Assembly: GCA_902520385.1 (NCBI GenBank)
Contig: CABYOB010000013.1
Span: 1 to 12,840 of the forward strand
Source: an uncultured Bacteroidota bacterium
GTDB taxonomy: Bacteria > Bacteroidota > Bacteroidia > Flavobacteriales > TMED113
Direction of reading: 5' to 3'
DNA: 12,840 bases
Of this stretch, positions 1-6,891 are shown piece after piece. Each line of letters starts with the position of its first letter. The stretch's first letter is position 1. The position numbers were made by a program, and so were the translations under genes. The notes beneath the pieces were generated by a model that searched no databases, was not told the DNA's origin, and saw only the letters and a list, made by a program, of their open reading frames with translations.

Positions 1-1813
1 ACGAATTTCTAACAATAAAATCACCTTTCTTTACAAAATTTTCACCATCATAATTTGTAGTTACAACAAATTGATAACTACCTGGATTTAATTCTCCAAG
101 ATTTAATAGATAATCACCACCAAAAGAAATAAATGAATAATTAAATTCATTATTTTCCTCATCCTTTAAATTTAAATTAATTTCTTGGCTTGGTACTAGT
201 TCTAAATTTTCATTATATAATTCAGATTTAAAAACTACAGATTCACCAAAGTTATATACAGATTTGAAATTTAATTTTAATCTATCTCTGTCACTCTCAA
301 TTAACAAATTTTTTACAATTTTAATAATTAATGAATTAAAAGAATCATGATTTGATTTTTGTAAAAAATTATTAAGCCTCCAACGCCAAATGCCTTCAGA
401 AATTAAAAAACATTCATTATTATTCCTAGAAAAAAAGCATATTGGCTTTTCTTTAGATGACAATTTACTTTGTCTATTTAAAACAACCTTTACATCATTG
501 TTTATTTTATAAGAATAATTCATTATTAAAGGAGGGGAATTGTTTATCAATTCCAAAACACTTTTCTCTAAATTAAATTTTTGAAACGTTTCATTAAAAG
601 AAACATATTGTTCATTAAAATCATTTTTTTCACCACTAAAATAAACAGTTTCTTGCATACTATTTATTTTAGAAACATTAGAATGTGGACCAATGATATA
701 CCAAATAGGAATATTATTTTTTCGTACTTTTTTTAAATTAGAAGTTGATAAGTCACATTGATATAATATTACTAAATCATAATTATTAATTTCTTTTTTA
801 ACATCTGATATTCTATTAATTTCAATTTTATATTGTTGATCTAATTGGATAGCTGACTTAAGAGCTGTTATATCAGGATGTGGGAAATCGTATAACATTA
901 ATATTTCTTTTTCTTTATTAACAATGTCTATATAAAAAGAAGAAGAATTATTGCTTATATTATTCTCCACTTTAGGTGACAAAAGAGAAAGAGAAATATC
1001 AAATTTATTTAAGCCTGACTTATTAGACTTTACATAAAAAGGAATAGTTGTCAAAAAATCAACACTATTAACATCAATTATTTTTTTAAAAACTATATTT
1101 TTTTTTGATTTAACTTCTAATTTAATTTTTTCACCTTTTAAATTATTTACTTGTAAATTAATTTCAACTGGCAACTCATTTCCTGGAAAACCTATTTTAT
1201 TATGATTAACTGAGTGAATAAAAGCATCTCTGGATTTAACAGTATCACCTATTGCTAAACAATGTAAAGGAGCATTTAATATTTTCTCTAAATATTTAGG
1301 GTTTTTTCCTTTATTATATATTCCGTCAGAAATTAATAAGTATGAACCAACATTCACATTTGAAAAAACATTCTCAGAATAATTAAAAATTGAACTAATA
1401 TTAGAAAATTTATCAGTAAAAGAGATTGTGTCTTCCCTTACTTCTTCCCCAAACAATAAAAATTCAACATTGAATTTCTCTTTTACTTTAAACTTAAAGT
1501 TTTCAATTATTTCTTTGTAAGAATTTTTATAAAATAATGAATCACTATTAGAGATTATAGAAGAACTGTTATCTTGAAAAACTACTAAAATAGGTTTTTC
1601 AATTATTTCCTTTTTATTTTCTATAAAGGGATTAAGAAATAAAAGTAAAATTAAAAAAAAAGATAAAAAACGAAGTGAAAATAAAAATATCCTAATATTA
1701 ATTGACAACTCCTGCAATCTTTTTTCTCTATAGAAATACAGAAAAAAACTAAAAATAAAAGATAACAAAAGAATAAAAAATAAACTGAAAGATGAAACAG
1801 AATTAAATATCAT
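1..1813 (-). CDS. VWA-domain membrane protein with amidotransferase-like domain (3' end outside window)
   Basis: The frame is open from ATG at 1813-1811 to the window edge, giving 604 residues of a longer protein. Two hydrophobic N-terminal segments lie at about residues 8-28 and 42-62. A von Willebrand A domain follows, with a MIDAS-type D-x-S-x-S at 81-85 (DNSSS) and an ISDGIYNKGKNP stretch at 161-172. Further along are Ig-like beta-rich segments, a region resembling the class I glutamine amidotransferase fold, and the motif GIWRWRL at 474-480. I recognise this combination from Bacteroidota membrane proteins usually annotated only as VWA-domain-containing. No catalytic Cys of a true amidotransferase is evident, so that domain may be non-enzymatic. 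The gene starts 4 bases after the fabG stop, so it is probably translated from the same mRNA. The ATG at 1818-1816 is followed by a stop after two codons and was discarded. The function is unknown; a role in cell-envelope assembly or sensing is only a guess. Confidence 0.85.
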   Translation of the reverse strand, partial: MIFNSVSSFSLFFILLLSFIFSFFLYFYREKRLQELSINIRIFLFSLRFLSFFLILLLFLNPFIENKKEIIEKPILVVFQDNSSSIISNSDSLFYKNSYKEIIENFKFKVKEKFNVEFLLFGEEVREDTISFTDKFSNISSIFNYSENVFSNVNVGSYLLISDGIYNKGKNPKYLEKILNAPLHCLAIGDTVKSRDAFIHSVNHNKIGFPGNELPVEINLQVNNLKGEKIKLEVKSKKNIVFKKIIDVNSVDFLTTIPFYVKSNKSGLNKFDISLSLLSPKVENNISNNSSSFYIDIVNKEKEILMLYDFPHPDITALKSAIQLDQQYKIEINRISDVKKEINNYDLVILYQCDLSTSNLKKVRKNNIPIWYIIGPHSNVSKINSMQETVYFSGEKNDFNEQYVSFNETFQKFNLEKSVLELINNSPPLIMNYSYKINNDVKVVLNRQSKLSSKEKPICFFSRNNNECFLISEGIWRWRLNNFLQKSNHDSFNSLIIKIVKNLLIESDRDRLKLNFKSVYNFGESVVFKSELYNENLELVPSQEINLNLKDEENNEFNYSFISFGGDYLLNLGELNPGSYQFVVTTNYDGENFVKKGDFIVRNS

Positions 1814-1817
1814 ATCA

Positions 1818-2564
1818 TTATGTCAATAACCCTCCACATACATTCAAAACTTGCCCAGTTATATAAGATGACAAATCCGAAGCTAAAAATAAACAGCAAT
1901 CTGCAACATCAGAACTAGCACCTACCCTCCTTAAAGGAACTGATCTTATCCAATTCTCAACAGTTTTAGGATCAAGAGAATCTGTCATCTCAGTTTCTAT
2001 AAATCCAGGAGCAATAGCATTACATCTAATATTTCTTGATCCCAATTCTAAAGCTATTGATTTAGTGAAACCTATTATCCCAGCTTTAGAAGCTGCATAA
2101 TTAGATTGGCCAGCATTGCCTCTAACACCAACAATTGAACTTAAATTAATAATGGATCCAGACCTTTGCTTTAACATTATCTTTTGAACTGACTTTGTCA
2201 TATTAAAAACAGACTTAAGATTGACTGCCAATACTTTATCAAAATCTTCCTCGCTCATCCTCATCAACAAACCATCCTTAGTTATACCCGCATTATTAAT
2301 TAAAACATCAATTTTGGAGAATTTATTTTCTATACTCTGAACTAATGACTGGGCAGATTCAAAATCACTAGCATCTGACATTATAGCCTCAGATCTAATG
2401 CCAAAAGATTGTAATTCATTTTTTAATATTTCAGCTTTTTCTTTAGAAGACCTATAAGTAAAAATAACATCAGATCCTTGTTCAGCAAGCTTTAAACAAA
2501 TAGAACGGCCAATTCCTCTAGATCCACCTGTTATAATTGAAACTTTTCCTTTTAATAATTGCAT
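1818..2564 (-). CDS. fabG: 3-oxoacyl-[acyl-carrier-protein] reductase (SDR family)
   Basis: This is a classical short-chain dehydrogenase of 248 residues that uses NADPH to reduce 3-oxoacyl-ACP to 3-hydroxyacyl-ACP in type II fatty-acid elongation. Visible motifs are TGGSRGIG (12-19, cofactor binding), NNAG (90-93), Asn115, Ser143, and the Y-x3-K pair Tyr156/Lys160, so the catalytic tetrad is complete. I chose ATG 2564-2562 because it gives the usual FabG length; a TTG at 2570, overlapping the sucD stop, would add only two residues. With this start there are 2 bases between the sucD stop and fabG, indicating one transcript and likely translational coupling. The closeness to FabG (GQSNYAASKAG, CNAIAPGFIETEM) favours FabG over another SDR, but substrate specificity cannot be proven from sequence. 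Confidence 0.93.
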   Translation of the reverse strand: MQLLKGKVSIITGGSRGIGRSICLKLAEQGSDVIFTYRSSKEKAEILKNELQSFGIRSEAIMSDASDFESAQSLVQSIENKFSKIDVLINNAGITKDGLLMRMSEEDFDKVLAVNLKSVFNMTKSVQKIMLKQRSGSIINLSSIVGVRGNAGQSNYAASKAGIIGFTKSIALELGSRNIRCNAIAPGFIETEMTDSLDPKTVENWIRSVPLRRVGASSDVADCCLFLASDLSSYITGQVLNVCGGLLT

Positions 2565-2566
2565 GA

Positions 2567-3439
2567 TCAAGAATTTAATATCTCAAAAGTAACTTTACCA
2601 ATATCAGCAGGAGAATCAACAACATGAATTCCACATTCTTTCATAATCTTCATTTTCATACTTGCAGTTTCATGTTCTCCGCCAATAATAGCACCAGCAT
2701 GCCCCATAGTTCTGCCCGCTGGAGCAGTTTTTCCGGCAATAAATCCTATGACTGGTTTAGTTCCATGATTTTTAATCCATCTAGAGGCTTCAGCCTCCAT
2801 TTCACCTCCTATCTCACCTATCATAACAATAGCAGAAGTATTTTTATCATTCATAAACATTTTAACAGCATCACACATACTAGTTCCTATAATTGGATCA
2901 CCCCCTATGCCAATACAAGAAGATTGACCTAAACCAATTTTTGTTAATTGATCAACTGCTTCGTACGTTAATGTTCCTGATCTAGAAATAACACCAACTT
3001 TACCTGATGAATGAATAAAACCAGGCATAATTCCAACCTTACCTATTCCAGGGCTAATAACTCCCGGACAATTTGGACCTATCAAAATTGAATTAACATT
3101 TGATAATTTACTTTTGACTTCTATCATATCTCTTACAGGAATACCCTCTGTAATACAAACAATGACTTCAATTCCGGCATCAATAGATTCAATAATAGCT
3201 GAAGCCGCAAATTTTGGAGGTACAAAAATGACAGAAACATTTGCACCTGATTTTTTTACAGCTTCAGAAACTGTATTAAAAACTGGTTTACCTAAGTGAT
3301 TTTGCCCGCCTTTGCCAGGGGTTACCCCAGCTACTATATTAGTCCCATAATCAATCATTTGCTTAGTATGGAAAGACCCTTCCTTTCCTGTTATACCCTG
3401 AACTAAAATTTTTGATTCTTTGCTAATAAGTACACTCAT
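2567..3439 (-). CDS. sucD: Succinate-CoA ligase, alpha subunit
   Basis: This 290-residue protein is the full expected length of the alpha subunit of succinyl-CoA synthetase, the TCA enzyme that interconverts succinyl-CoA and succinate with substrate-level NTP formation. The CoA-binding Rossmann domain shows GITGKEG (15-21), and GPNCPG is at 121-126. The phosphorylated active-site histidine is in GHAGAIIGG (His247). The beta subunit (sucC) is not in the window, so the two subunit genes are not adjacent on this side. The gene starts the minus-strand run sucD-fabG-VWA. A TAnnTTTG element sits about 50 bases upstream of its ATG. Confidence 0.97.
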   Translation of the reverse strand: MSVLISKESKILVQGITGKEGSFHTKQMIDYGTNIVAGVTPGKGGQNHLGKPVFNTVSEAVKKSGANVSVIFVPPKFAASAIIESIDAGIEVIVCITEGIPVRDMIEVKSKLSNVNSILIGPNCPGVISPGIGKVGIMPGFIHSSGKVGVISRSGTLTYEAVDQLTKIGLGQSSCIGIGGDPIIGTSMCDAVKMFMNDKNTSAIVMIGEIGGEMEAEASRWIKNHGTKPVIGFIAGKTAPAGRTMGHAGAIIGGEHETASMKMKIMKECGIHVVDSPADIGKVTFEILNS

Positions 3440-3490
3440 ACTACATTTATTTTAATTACTATTAAAGTTAAATTTTTATTATTTGAATGA

Positions 3491-3498
3491 CAAACATA
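3491..3498 (-). promoter_or_regulatory. Candidate -7 element for the sucD operon
   Basis: On the minus strand this reads TATGTTTG, an exact match to the Bacteroidota -7 consensus TAnnTTTG. It would give a leader of roughly 45 bases before the sucD ATG. No TTG (-33) element is present at 17-23 bases upstream, so support comes from the -7 match and position only. Confidence 0.4.
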
Positions 3499-3522
3499 GA
3501 AAATAAATTGTCTTAAAATAAG

Positions 3523-3530
3523 TACTTTTG
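3523..3530 (+). promoter_or_regulatory. Candidate -7 element for mnmE
   Basis: TACTTTTG matches TAnnTTTG exactly and lies 16 bases before the mnmE ATG, implying a very short leader of about 10-13 bases. The nearest upstream TTG (3508-3510) is only 12 bases away, too close for a normal -33 element. Together with the sucD element it would make a back-to-back divergent promoter pair in the 107-base gap. Confidence 0.35.
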
Positions 3531-3546
3531 TGTTGATTATTATAAA

Positions 3547-4923
3547 ATGAAAGGTTCACAAGAAAATACAATATGTACAATATCCACTAAAAAGGGAGAA
3601 GGAGCTATTGCTATTATTCGAATTTCTGGAAAAAAATCGATTAATATATGCTATAATATATTTTCTTCTAAAAGAATCAAAAAAGCAAATGACTTTAAAT
3701 CAAATACTATCTATTTTGGAAGGATTATGAAAAATAATAAAGTGATTGATGAAGTTCTTCTAACATACTTTAAAGCACCAAAATCATATACAGGGGAAGA
3801 TGTAATAGAAATATCTTGCCACGGATCTGAATACGTACAAAGCGCTATAATACAGTTATTAATTGAAAATGGTTGCACACTGGCTAAAAGGGGGGAGTTT
3901 ACCCTAAGAGCTTTTTTAAATGGTAAATTGGATCTATCTCAAGCAGAAGCAGTTGCTAACTTAATTAGTTCTAAAAATGAAAAAAGTCATAACCTAGCTA
4001 TGAAGCAAATGAGGGGAGGTTATTCTAATCAAATAAAATCATTAAGAGACCGACTAATAAAATTTGGCGCACTTATTGAACTGGAATTAGATTTTAGCAC
4101 CGAAGATGTTGAATTTGCCAACAGAGAAGAACTACTTGGATTACTTACTTTAATGAAAGAAAAAATAAAACCCCTTTTAAAATCTTTCAAATATGGTAAT
4201 GCAATAAAAAATGGAATACCTATTGCAATTGTAGGGCCACCCAACTCTGGAAAATCAACCCTTTTAAACAAAATATTAAATGAAGAAAGAGCAATTGTTT
4301 CTAATATAAAAGGTACCACTAGAGATGTAATTGAAGAAACTTTTACTATTGAAGGTTTTCAATTTCGATTTATTGATACAGCAGGACTACGAAAAACAAA
4401 CGATAAAATAGAGAAGATAGGTATAAAGAAAACATATCAAAAAATAGATGAAGCTGCTATTATAATTTATGTTTTTGATGTTAATGATTTTAATCCAAAG
4501 CAAGTAAAAGAAGATATTCTGTCTTTTTCATCAAAAGGAACAGAATCTATTTTACTGGCGAATAAGACAGATTTAGCTAATAAAAAAAATAGTATCAAAG
4601 ATTTAGAAAAAGAAATTATTTACTGTTCTATTCTAAATGATGAAGGAATGGAAAAGATACAATCCTCTATTTTAAAGAGAACAAAAAACTGGGAAAATAT
4701 AAATCAAGATTTTGTTATTACTAATCAAAGACATTTTGAAGCTTTAACAAATACATTAAAAAATATTGAATCAATTAATAATGGTATTTTATCTAATATT
4801 TCTGGTGAATTACTTGCAATAGATATAAAAGAATCCCTTCAGCATCTTGGTGAAATTACTGGAGAAATTACTAATGAACACCTTTTAGATTCAATATTTA
4901 GAGATTTTTGTATTGGAAAATAA
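3547..4923 (+). CDS. mnmE: tRNA uridine-5-carboxymethylaminomethyl modification GTPase MnmE
   Basis: This full-length (458 residues) GTPase partners with MnmG to modify the wobble uridine (U34) of several tRNAs; it is also known as TrmE. The N-terminal tetrahydrofolate-binding domain spans about 1-120 and a helical domain follows. The inserted G domain shows the P-loop GPPNSGKST (230-238), switch TTRD (257-260), DTAG (277-280) and NKTD (339-342). The C-terminal CIGK (455-458) carries the conserved Cys of the C-[IL]-G-K tail. All expected motifs are intact. mnmG is not in the window. The gene is divergent from sucD, and 119 non-coding bases separate it from the rhodopsin gene. I see no convincing terminator hairpin after its stop. 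Confidence 0.97.
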   Translation: MKGSQENTICTISTKKGEGAIAIIRISGKKSINICYNIFSSKRIKKANDFKSNTIYFGRIMKNNKVIDEVLLTYFKAPKSYTGEDVIEISCHGSEYVQSAIIQLLIENGCTLAKRGEFTLRAFLNGKLDLSQAEAVANLISSKNEKSHNLAMKQMRGGYSNQIKSLRDRLIKFGALIELELDFSTEDVEFANREELLGLLTLMKEKIKPLLKSFKYGNAIKNGIPIAIVGPPNSGKSTLLNKILNEERAIVSNIKGTTRDVIEETFTIEGFQFRFIDTAGLRKTNDKIEKIGIKKTYQKIDEAAIIIYVFDVNDFNPKQVKEDILSFSSKGTESILLANKTDLANKKNSIKDLEKEIIYCSILNDEGMEKIQSSILKRTKNWENINQDFVITNQRHFEALTNTLKNIESINNGILSNISGELLAIDIKESLQHLGEITGEITNEHLLDSIFRDFCIGK

Positions 4924-4980
4924 ATTAATTTTTAAATATCCATCTGATTCAATTTTCAGTTTTAGTTAATTTTCTTCAAT

Positions 4981-5016
4981 TTTGTATAATTTTTATATAA
5001 AAAAGTTATACATTTA
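4981..5016 (+). promoter_or_regulatory. Candidate proteorhodopsin promoter overlapping an imperfect dyad
   Basis: TTTG at 4981-4984 could be a -33 element and TACATTTA at 5009-5016 a near-consensus -7 (one mismatch to TAnnTTTG). The 24-base spacer is longer than ideal. An inverted repeat, TGTATAA (4983-4989) with TTATACA (5006-5012), brackets a perfect 14-base AT palindrome at 4990-5003, so the two putative elements fall within or beside the half-sites. Transcription would start near 5020-5022, leaving about a 20-base A-rich leader. The 119-base gap 4924-5042 contains nothing else I can identify. Confidence 0.35.
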
Positions 5017-5042
5017 CGAAGTTTAATCAAAAAATTATAAAT

Positions 5043-5795
5043 ATGAACTTTGAATTTATTAGTAATCTTATGGAGATTAAGGTCATGGCACCTGATGACT
5101 ATGTAGGATTTACATTTTTCATTGGATACATGGCTATGTTTGCAGCCTCTGTATTCTTTTTCTTTGAAATGAATTCTGTTAGCACAAAATGGAGAAAATC
5201 TCTCTTAGTATCTGCTCTTATTACAGGTATTGCTGCTGTACATTATTTCTATATGAGAGACTATTACATTGCAACGGGTGAAAATCCAACATTCTTTAGA
5301 TATGTTGATTGGATTTTAACAGTTCCACTAATGTGTGTAGAATTTTATTTACTAACAGTACTTGCAGGAGCTAAAAGAAGTTTACTTTACAAGTTAATTG
5401 GAGCTTCTCTTTGGATGCTTATTGCTGGATACATTGGAGAAGCATTCAACGTTGATGGAAGCACTGCTCACTCTGTGAAATGGGGTGTAATTTCAACTAT
5501 CGGTTATATATATATATTATATACTGCATGGTTTGGTGAAGTTGCAAAATTAGCTGAAAATGCATCAGAAAACATCAAGTGTGGTATTAGAACATTAGCT
5601 TGGTTTGTTTTAGTAGGTTGGGCTATCTATCCAATAGGATATATGTGTATGGACGGTGGTTGGTTAAACACAGCTTTAGGTTGGGGGTCTGAGAACGTAG
5701 ACCTTTTTTACAACATAGCTGATGCTATCAATAAAATTGGTTTTGGTTTAGTAGTATATAATATTGCTATTACTGAATCTGCAAAGAAAGCATAG
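5043..5795 (+). CDS. Proteorhodopsin, green-tuned light-driven proton pump
   Basis: This 250-residue seven-helix microbial rhodopsin pumps protons outward across the inner membrane in light. The proton-pump triad is Asp89 (acceptor), Thr93 and Glu100 (donor), i.e. the DTE pattern in RYVDWILTVPLMCVEFYL. His67 (AAVHYFY) pairs with the acceptor as in proteorhodopsins. Arg86 and Asp227 complete the counterion set, and Lys231 (ADAINKIGFG) binds retinal as a Schiff base. Met97, at the spectral-tuning site (position 105 of green proteorhodopsin), predicts green absorption and is common in marine flavobacteria. Gly148 aligns with bacteriorhodopsin Trp138 and xanthorhodopsin Gly156, so a carotenoid-antenna fenestration is possible. 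In two sampled 60-base lines (5101-5160 and 5221-5280) GC is 20/60 and 22/60, against 10/60 in one line of blh (6001-6060), which fits codon selection for high expression. It is followed by an intrinsic terminator and then blh. Confidence 0.97.
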   Translation: MNFEFISNLMEIKVMAPDDYVGFTFFIGYMAMFAASVFFFFEMNSVSTKWRKSLLVSALITGIAAVHYFYMRDYYIATGENPTFFRYVDWILTVPLMCVEFYLLTVLAGAKRSLLYKLIGASLWMLIAGYIGEAFNVDGSTAHSVKWGVISTIGYIYILYTAWFGEVAKLAENASENIKCGIRTLAWFVLVGWAIYPIGYMCMDGGWLNTALGWGSENVDLFYNIADAINKIGFGLVVYNIAITESAKKA

Positions 5796-5815
5796 TTAAT
5801 ATTAATTTTGTGAAT

Positions 5816-5846
5816 AGTGGGGCATTAATCGCCCCACTTTTTTTTT
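5816..5846 (+). terminator. Intrinsic terminator between proteorhodopsin and blh
   Basis: A perfect 8-bp stem (5816-5823 AGTGGGGC, 5831-5838 GCCCCACT) with a 7-base loop is followed directly by a 9-base T run (5838-5846). This is the most GC-rich hairpin in an otherwise AT-rich window and a textbook Rho-independent terminator. It lies 20 bases after the rhodopsin stop, and its T run ends one base before the blh ATG, so blh depends on read-through or on an unseen promoter within the rhodopsin gene. Confidence 0.9.
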
Positions 5847-5847
5847 C

Positions 5848-6744
5848 ATGAATGCTTATTCCTTTATTTACTTAATATCTATTTTTATCATATTTAACAT
5901 TTATGCTGGGTTTGGTGAAATAGGTTTCCAAAGTCAAATTTTAATTAGTAGCTCCCTAATTATTTTGTTTGGCATCCCACATGGATCTCTTGATAATATT
6001 TTATTTCTTTCAAAAAACAAAACATCAGTACTTTCATTTTATACAATCTATTTATTTATTGCCAGTATTTATTTAATTGCATGGATTTGGTGGCCATATT
6101 ATTCATTTATATTTTTTTTAATTATTTCAGCCTATCATTTCGGAGAATCACATTTTTCAGATTATAAATTAAAATTTAAAGCAAAAAATTGTGTTTTTAT
6201 TATATGGGGATTATTCTTAATGACTAGTTTACTTTTTTTAAATAGTTCTGAACTTATATTAACAAGTGAGTTTTTTTTTGACACCAAACAATTTTCTAGT
6301 ATTTACAGTGACAAAATTATTTCAAATTTGTTCTATGTTAGTTTGTTTTTAACGATTTTAATGTTACTTTTTTTAGTTTATAAAAAATTTATAACTACTG
6401 AGGATATGTTCTCTGAAATTTTCCAATACTTTTTAATATTCATTACATTTTACTTATTTCCAATAATAATAGGTTTTACTCTGTATTTTGTTTTTATCCA
6501 CTCCTTTAGATCACTACACCATGAGTATATATACCTAAAAAAAATAAAAAAAATAAAAAACATTTTCAATTTCATCAAGCTACTTATCCCCCATTCTATT
6601 GCTGCATATTTTTTTACTTTTATAATTTGTTATGCCTCTTTAAATAACTTCTTAAATATTTCATTACCTATGGTTATTTTAATAATAGTTTCTGTTATTA
6701 CACTACCCCACGCTTTAGTCATGAGTAACTTCTACAATAAATAA
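5848..6744 (+). CDS. blh: Brp/Blh family beta-carotene 15,15'-dioxygenase
   Basis: This 298-residue polytopic membrane protein belongs to the Brp/Blh family, which cleaves beta-carotene symmetrically to two all-trans retinal molecules and so supplies the rhodopsin chromophore. Conserved His motifs, expected to bind the catalytic iron, are PHGSLD (His45), SAYHFGESH (His97, His102), FIHSFRSLHHEY (His218, His224, His225) and LPHALV (His288). The family is further supported by many hydrophobic helices and by adjacency to proteorhodopsin. ATG 5848 is the only workable start: the in-frame stop at 5815-5817 bounds the frame upstream, no alternative start codon lies between, and the next Met is residue 125. 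The start codon sits one base past the terminator T run. The gene is far more AT-rich than the rhodopsin and contains homopolymers (T9 at 6271-6279; A-rich KKIKKIK tract near 6538-6560). Confidence 0.93.
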   Translation: MNAYSFIYLISIFIIFNIYAGFGEIGFQSQILISSSLIILFGIPHGSLDNILFLSKNKTSVLSFYTIYLFIASIYLIAWIWWPYYSFIFFLIISAYHFGESHFSDYKLKFKAKNCVFIIWGLFLMTSLLFLNSSELILTSEFFFDTKQFSSIYSDKIISNLFYVSLFLTILMLLFLVYKKFITTEDMFSEIFQYFLIFITFYLFPIIIGFTLYFVFIHSFRSLHHEYIYLKKIKKIKNIFNFIKLLIPHSIAAYFFTFIICYASLNNFLNISLPMVILIIVSVITLPHALVMSNFYNK

Positions 6745-6747
6745 AAA

Positions 6748-6891
6748 TTGAAAAAAAACTTAGAATTTAAAGTTTGTTTAGTTTGTGAATTACCATTTAA
6801 TTGGAGAAAAAAATGGAAAAGAAGCTGGAATGATGTTAAATATTGTAGCGAAAGATGTAGAAGAAATAAAAAAAAGGTTACTGGATATTAA
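6748..6891 (+). CDS. DUF2256 small zinc-ribbon protein (TTG start)
   Basis: This 47-residue protein matches the DUF2256 family (PF10013). It has a C-x2-C pair at Cys10/Cys13, the family core PFNWRKKWKRSWNDVKYC at about 16-33, and a C-x3-C pair at Cys33/Cys37 followed by RR and a Lys-rich tail. The four Cys probably bind one zinc. The frame is bounded upstream by the blh stop (same frame), leaving TTG 6748 as the only reasonable start, 3 bases after blh; the downstream codons then read MKKN. The tight spacing implies co-transcription and re-initiation after blh. The last 14 bases overlap the 3' end of the convergent EEP gene. DUF2256 has no known function; from memory it is often found near photolyase/cryptochrome genes, which would fit a light-related role, but that is an inference. 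Confidence 0.85.
   Translation: MKKNLEFKVCLVCELPFNWRKKWKRSWNDVKYCSERCRRNKKKVTGY

Noticed and set aside
1816..1818. ATG overlapping the fabG stop as start for the VWA gene
   Set aside because: This frame reads ATG ATA TGA and stops at once; the ATG at 1813-1811 opens the long frame.
1830..1835. GGAGGG on the minus strand as a Shine-Dalgarno for the VWA gene
   Set aside because: It lies inside fabG coding sequence and is 16 bases from the start codon, too far; nothing similar precedes the other genes.
2565..2570. TTG at 2570 as the fabG start
   Set aside because: It overlaps the sucD stop and adds only two residues; ATG 2564 gives the usual 248-residue FabG.
2624..2932. Plus-strand open frame of 102 codons inside sucD
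   Set aside because: It is antisense to the well-conserved sucD, has Ser/Phe/His-rich composition typical of a shadow frame and matches no family I know. The open frames at 3114-3299, 4029-4319, 8141-8356 and 8831-9028 were rejected for the same reason.
4924..5042. Small RNA or riboswitch between mnmE and the rhodopsin gene
   Set aside because: No stable GC-containing hairpins or known aptamer motifs are visible; only the AT-rich dyad and promoter-like elements could be supported.
6538..6560. A-rich near-repeat in blh as a slippage or repeat element
   Set aside because: It codes for a Lys/Ile cytoplasmic loop between membrane helices and keeps frame; there is no sign of a programmed frameshift.
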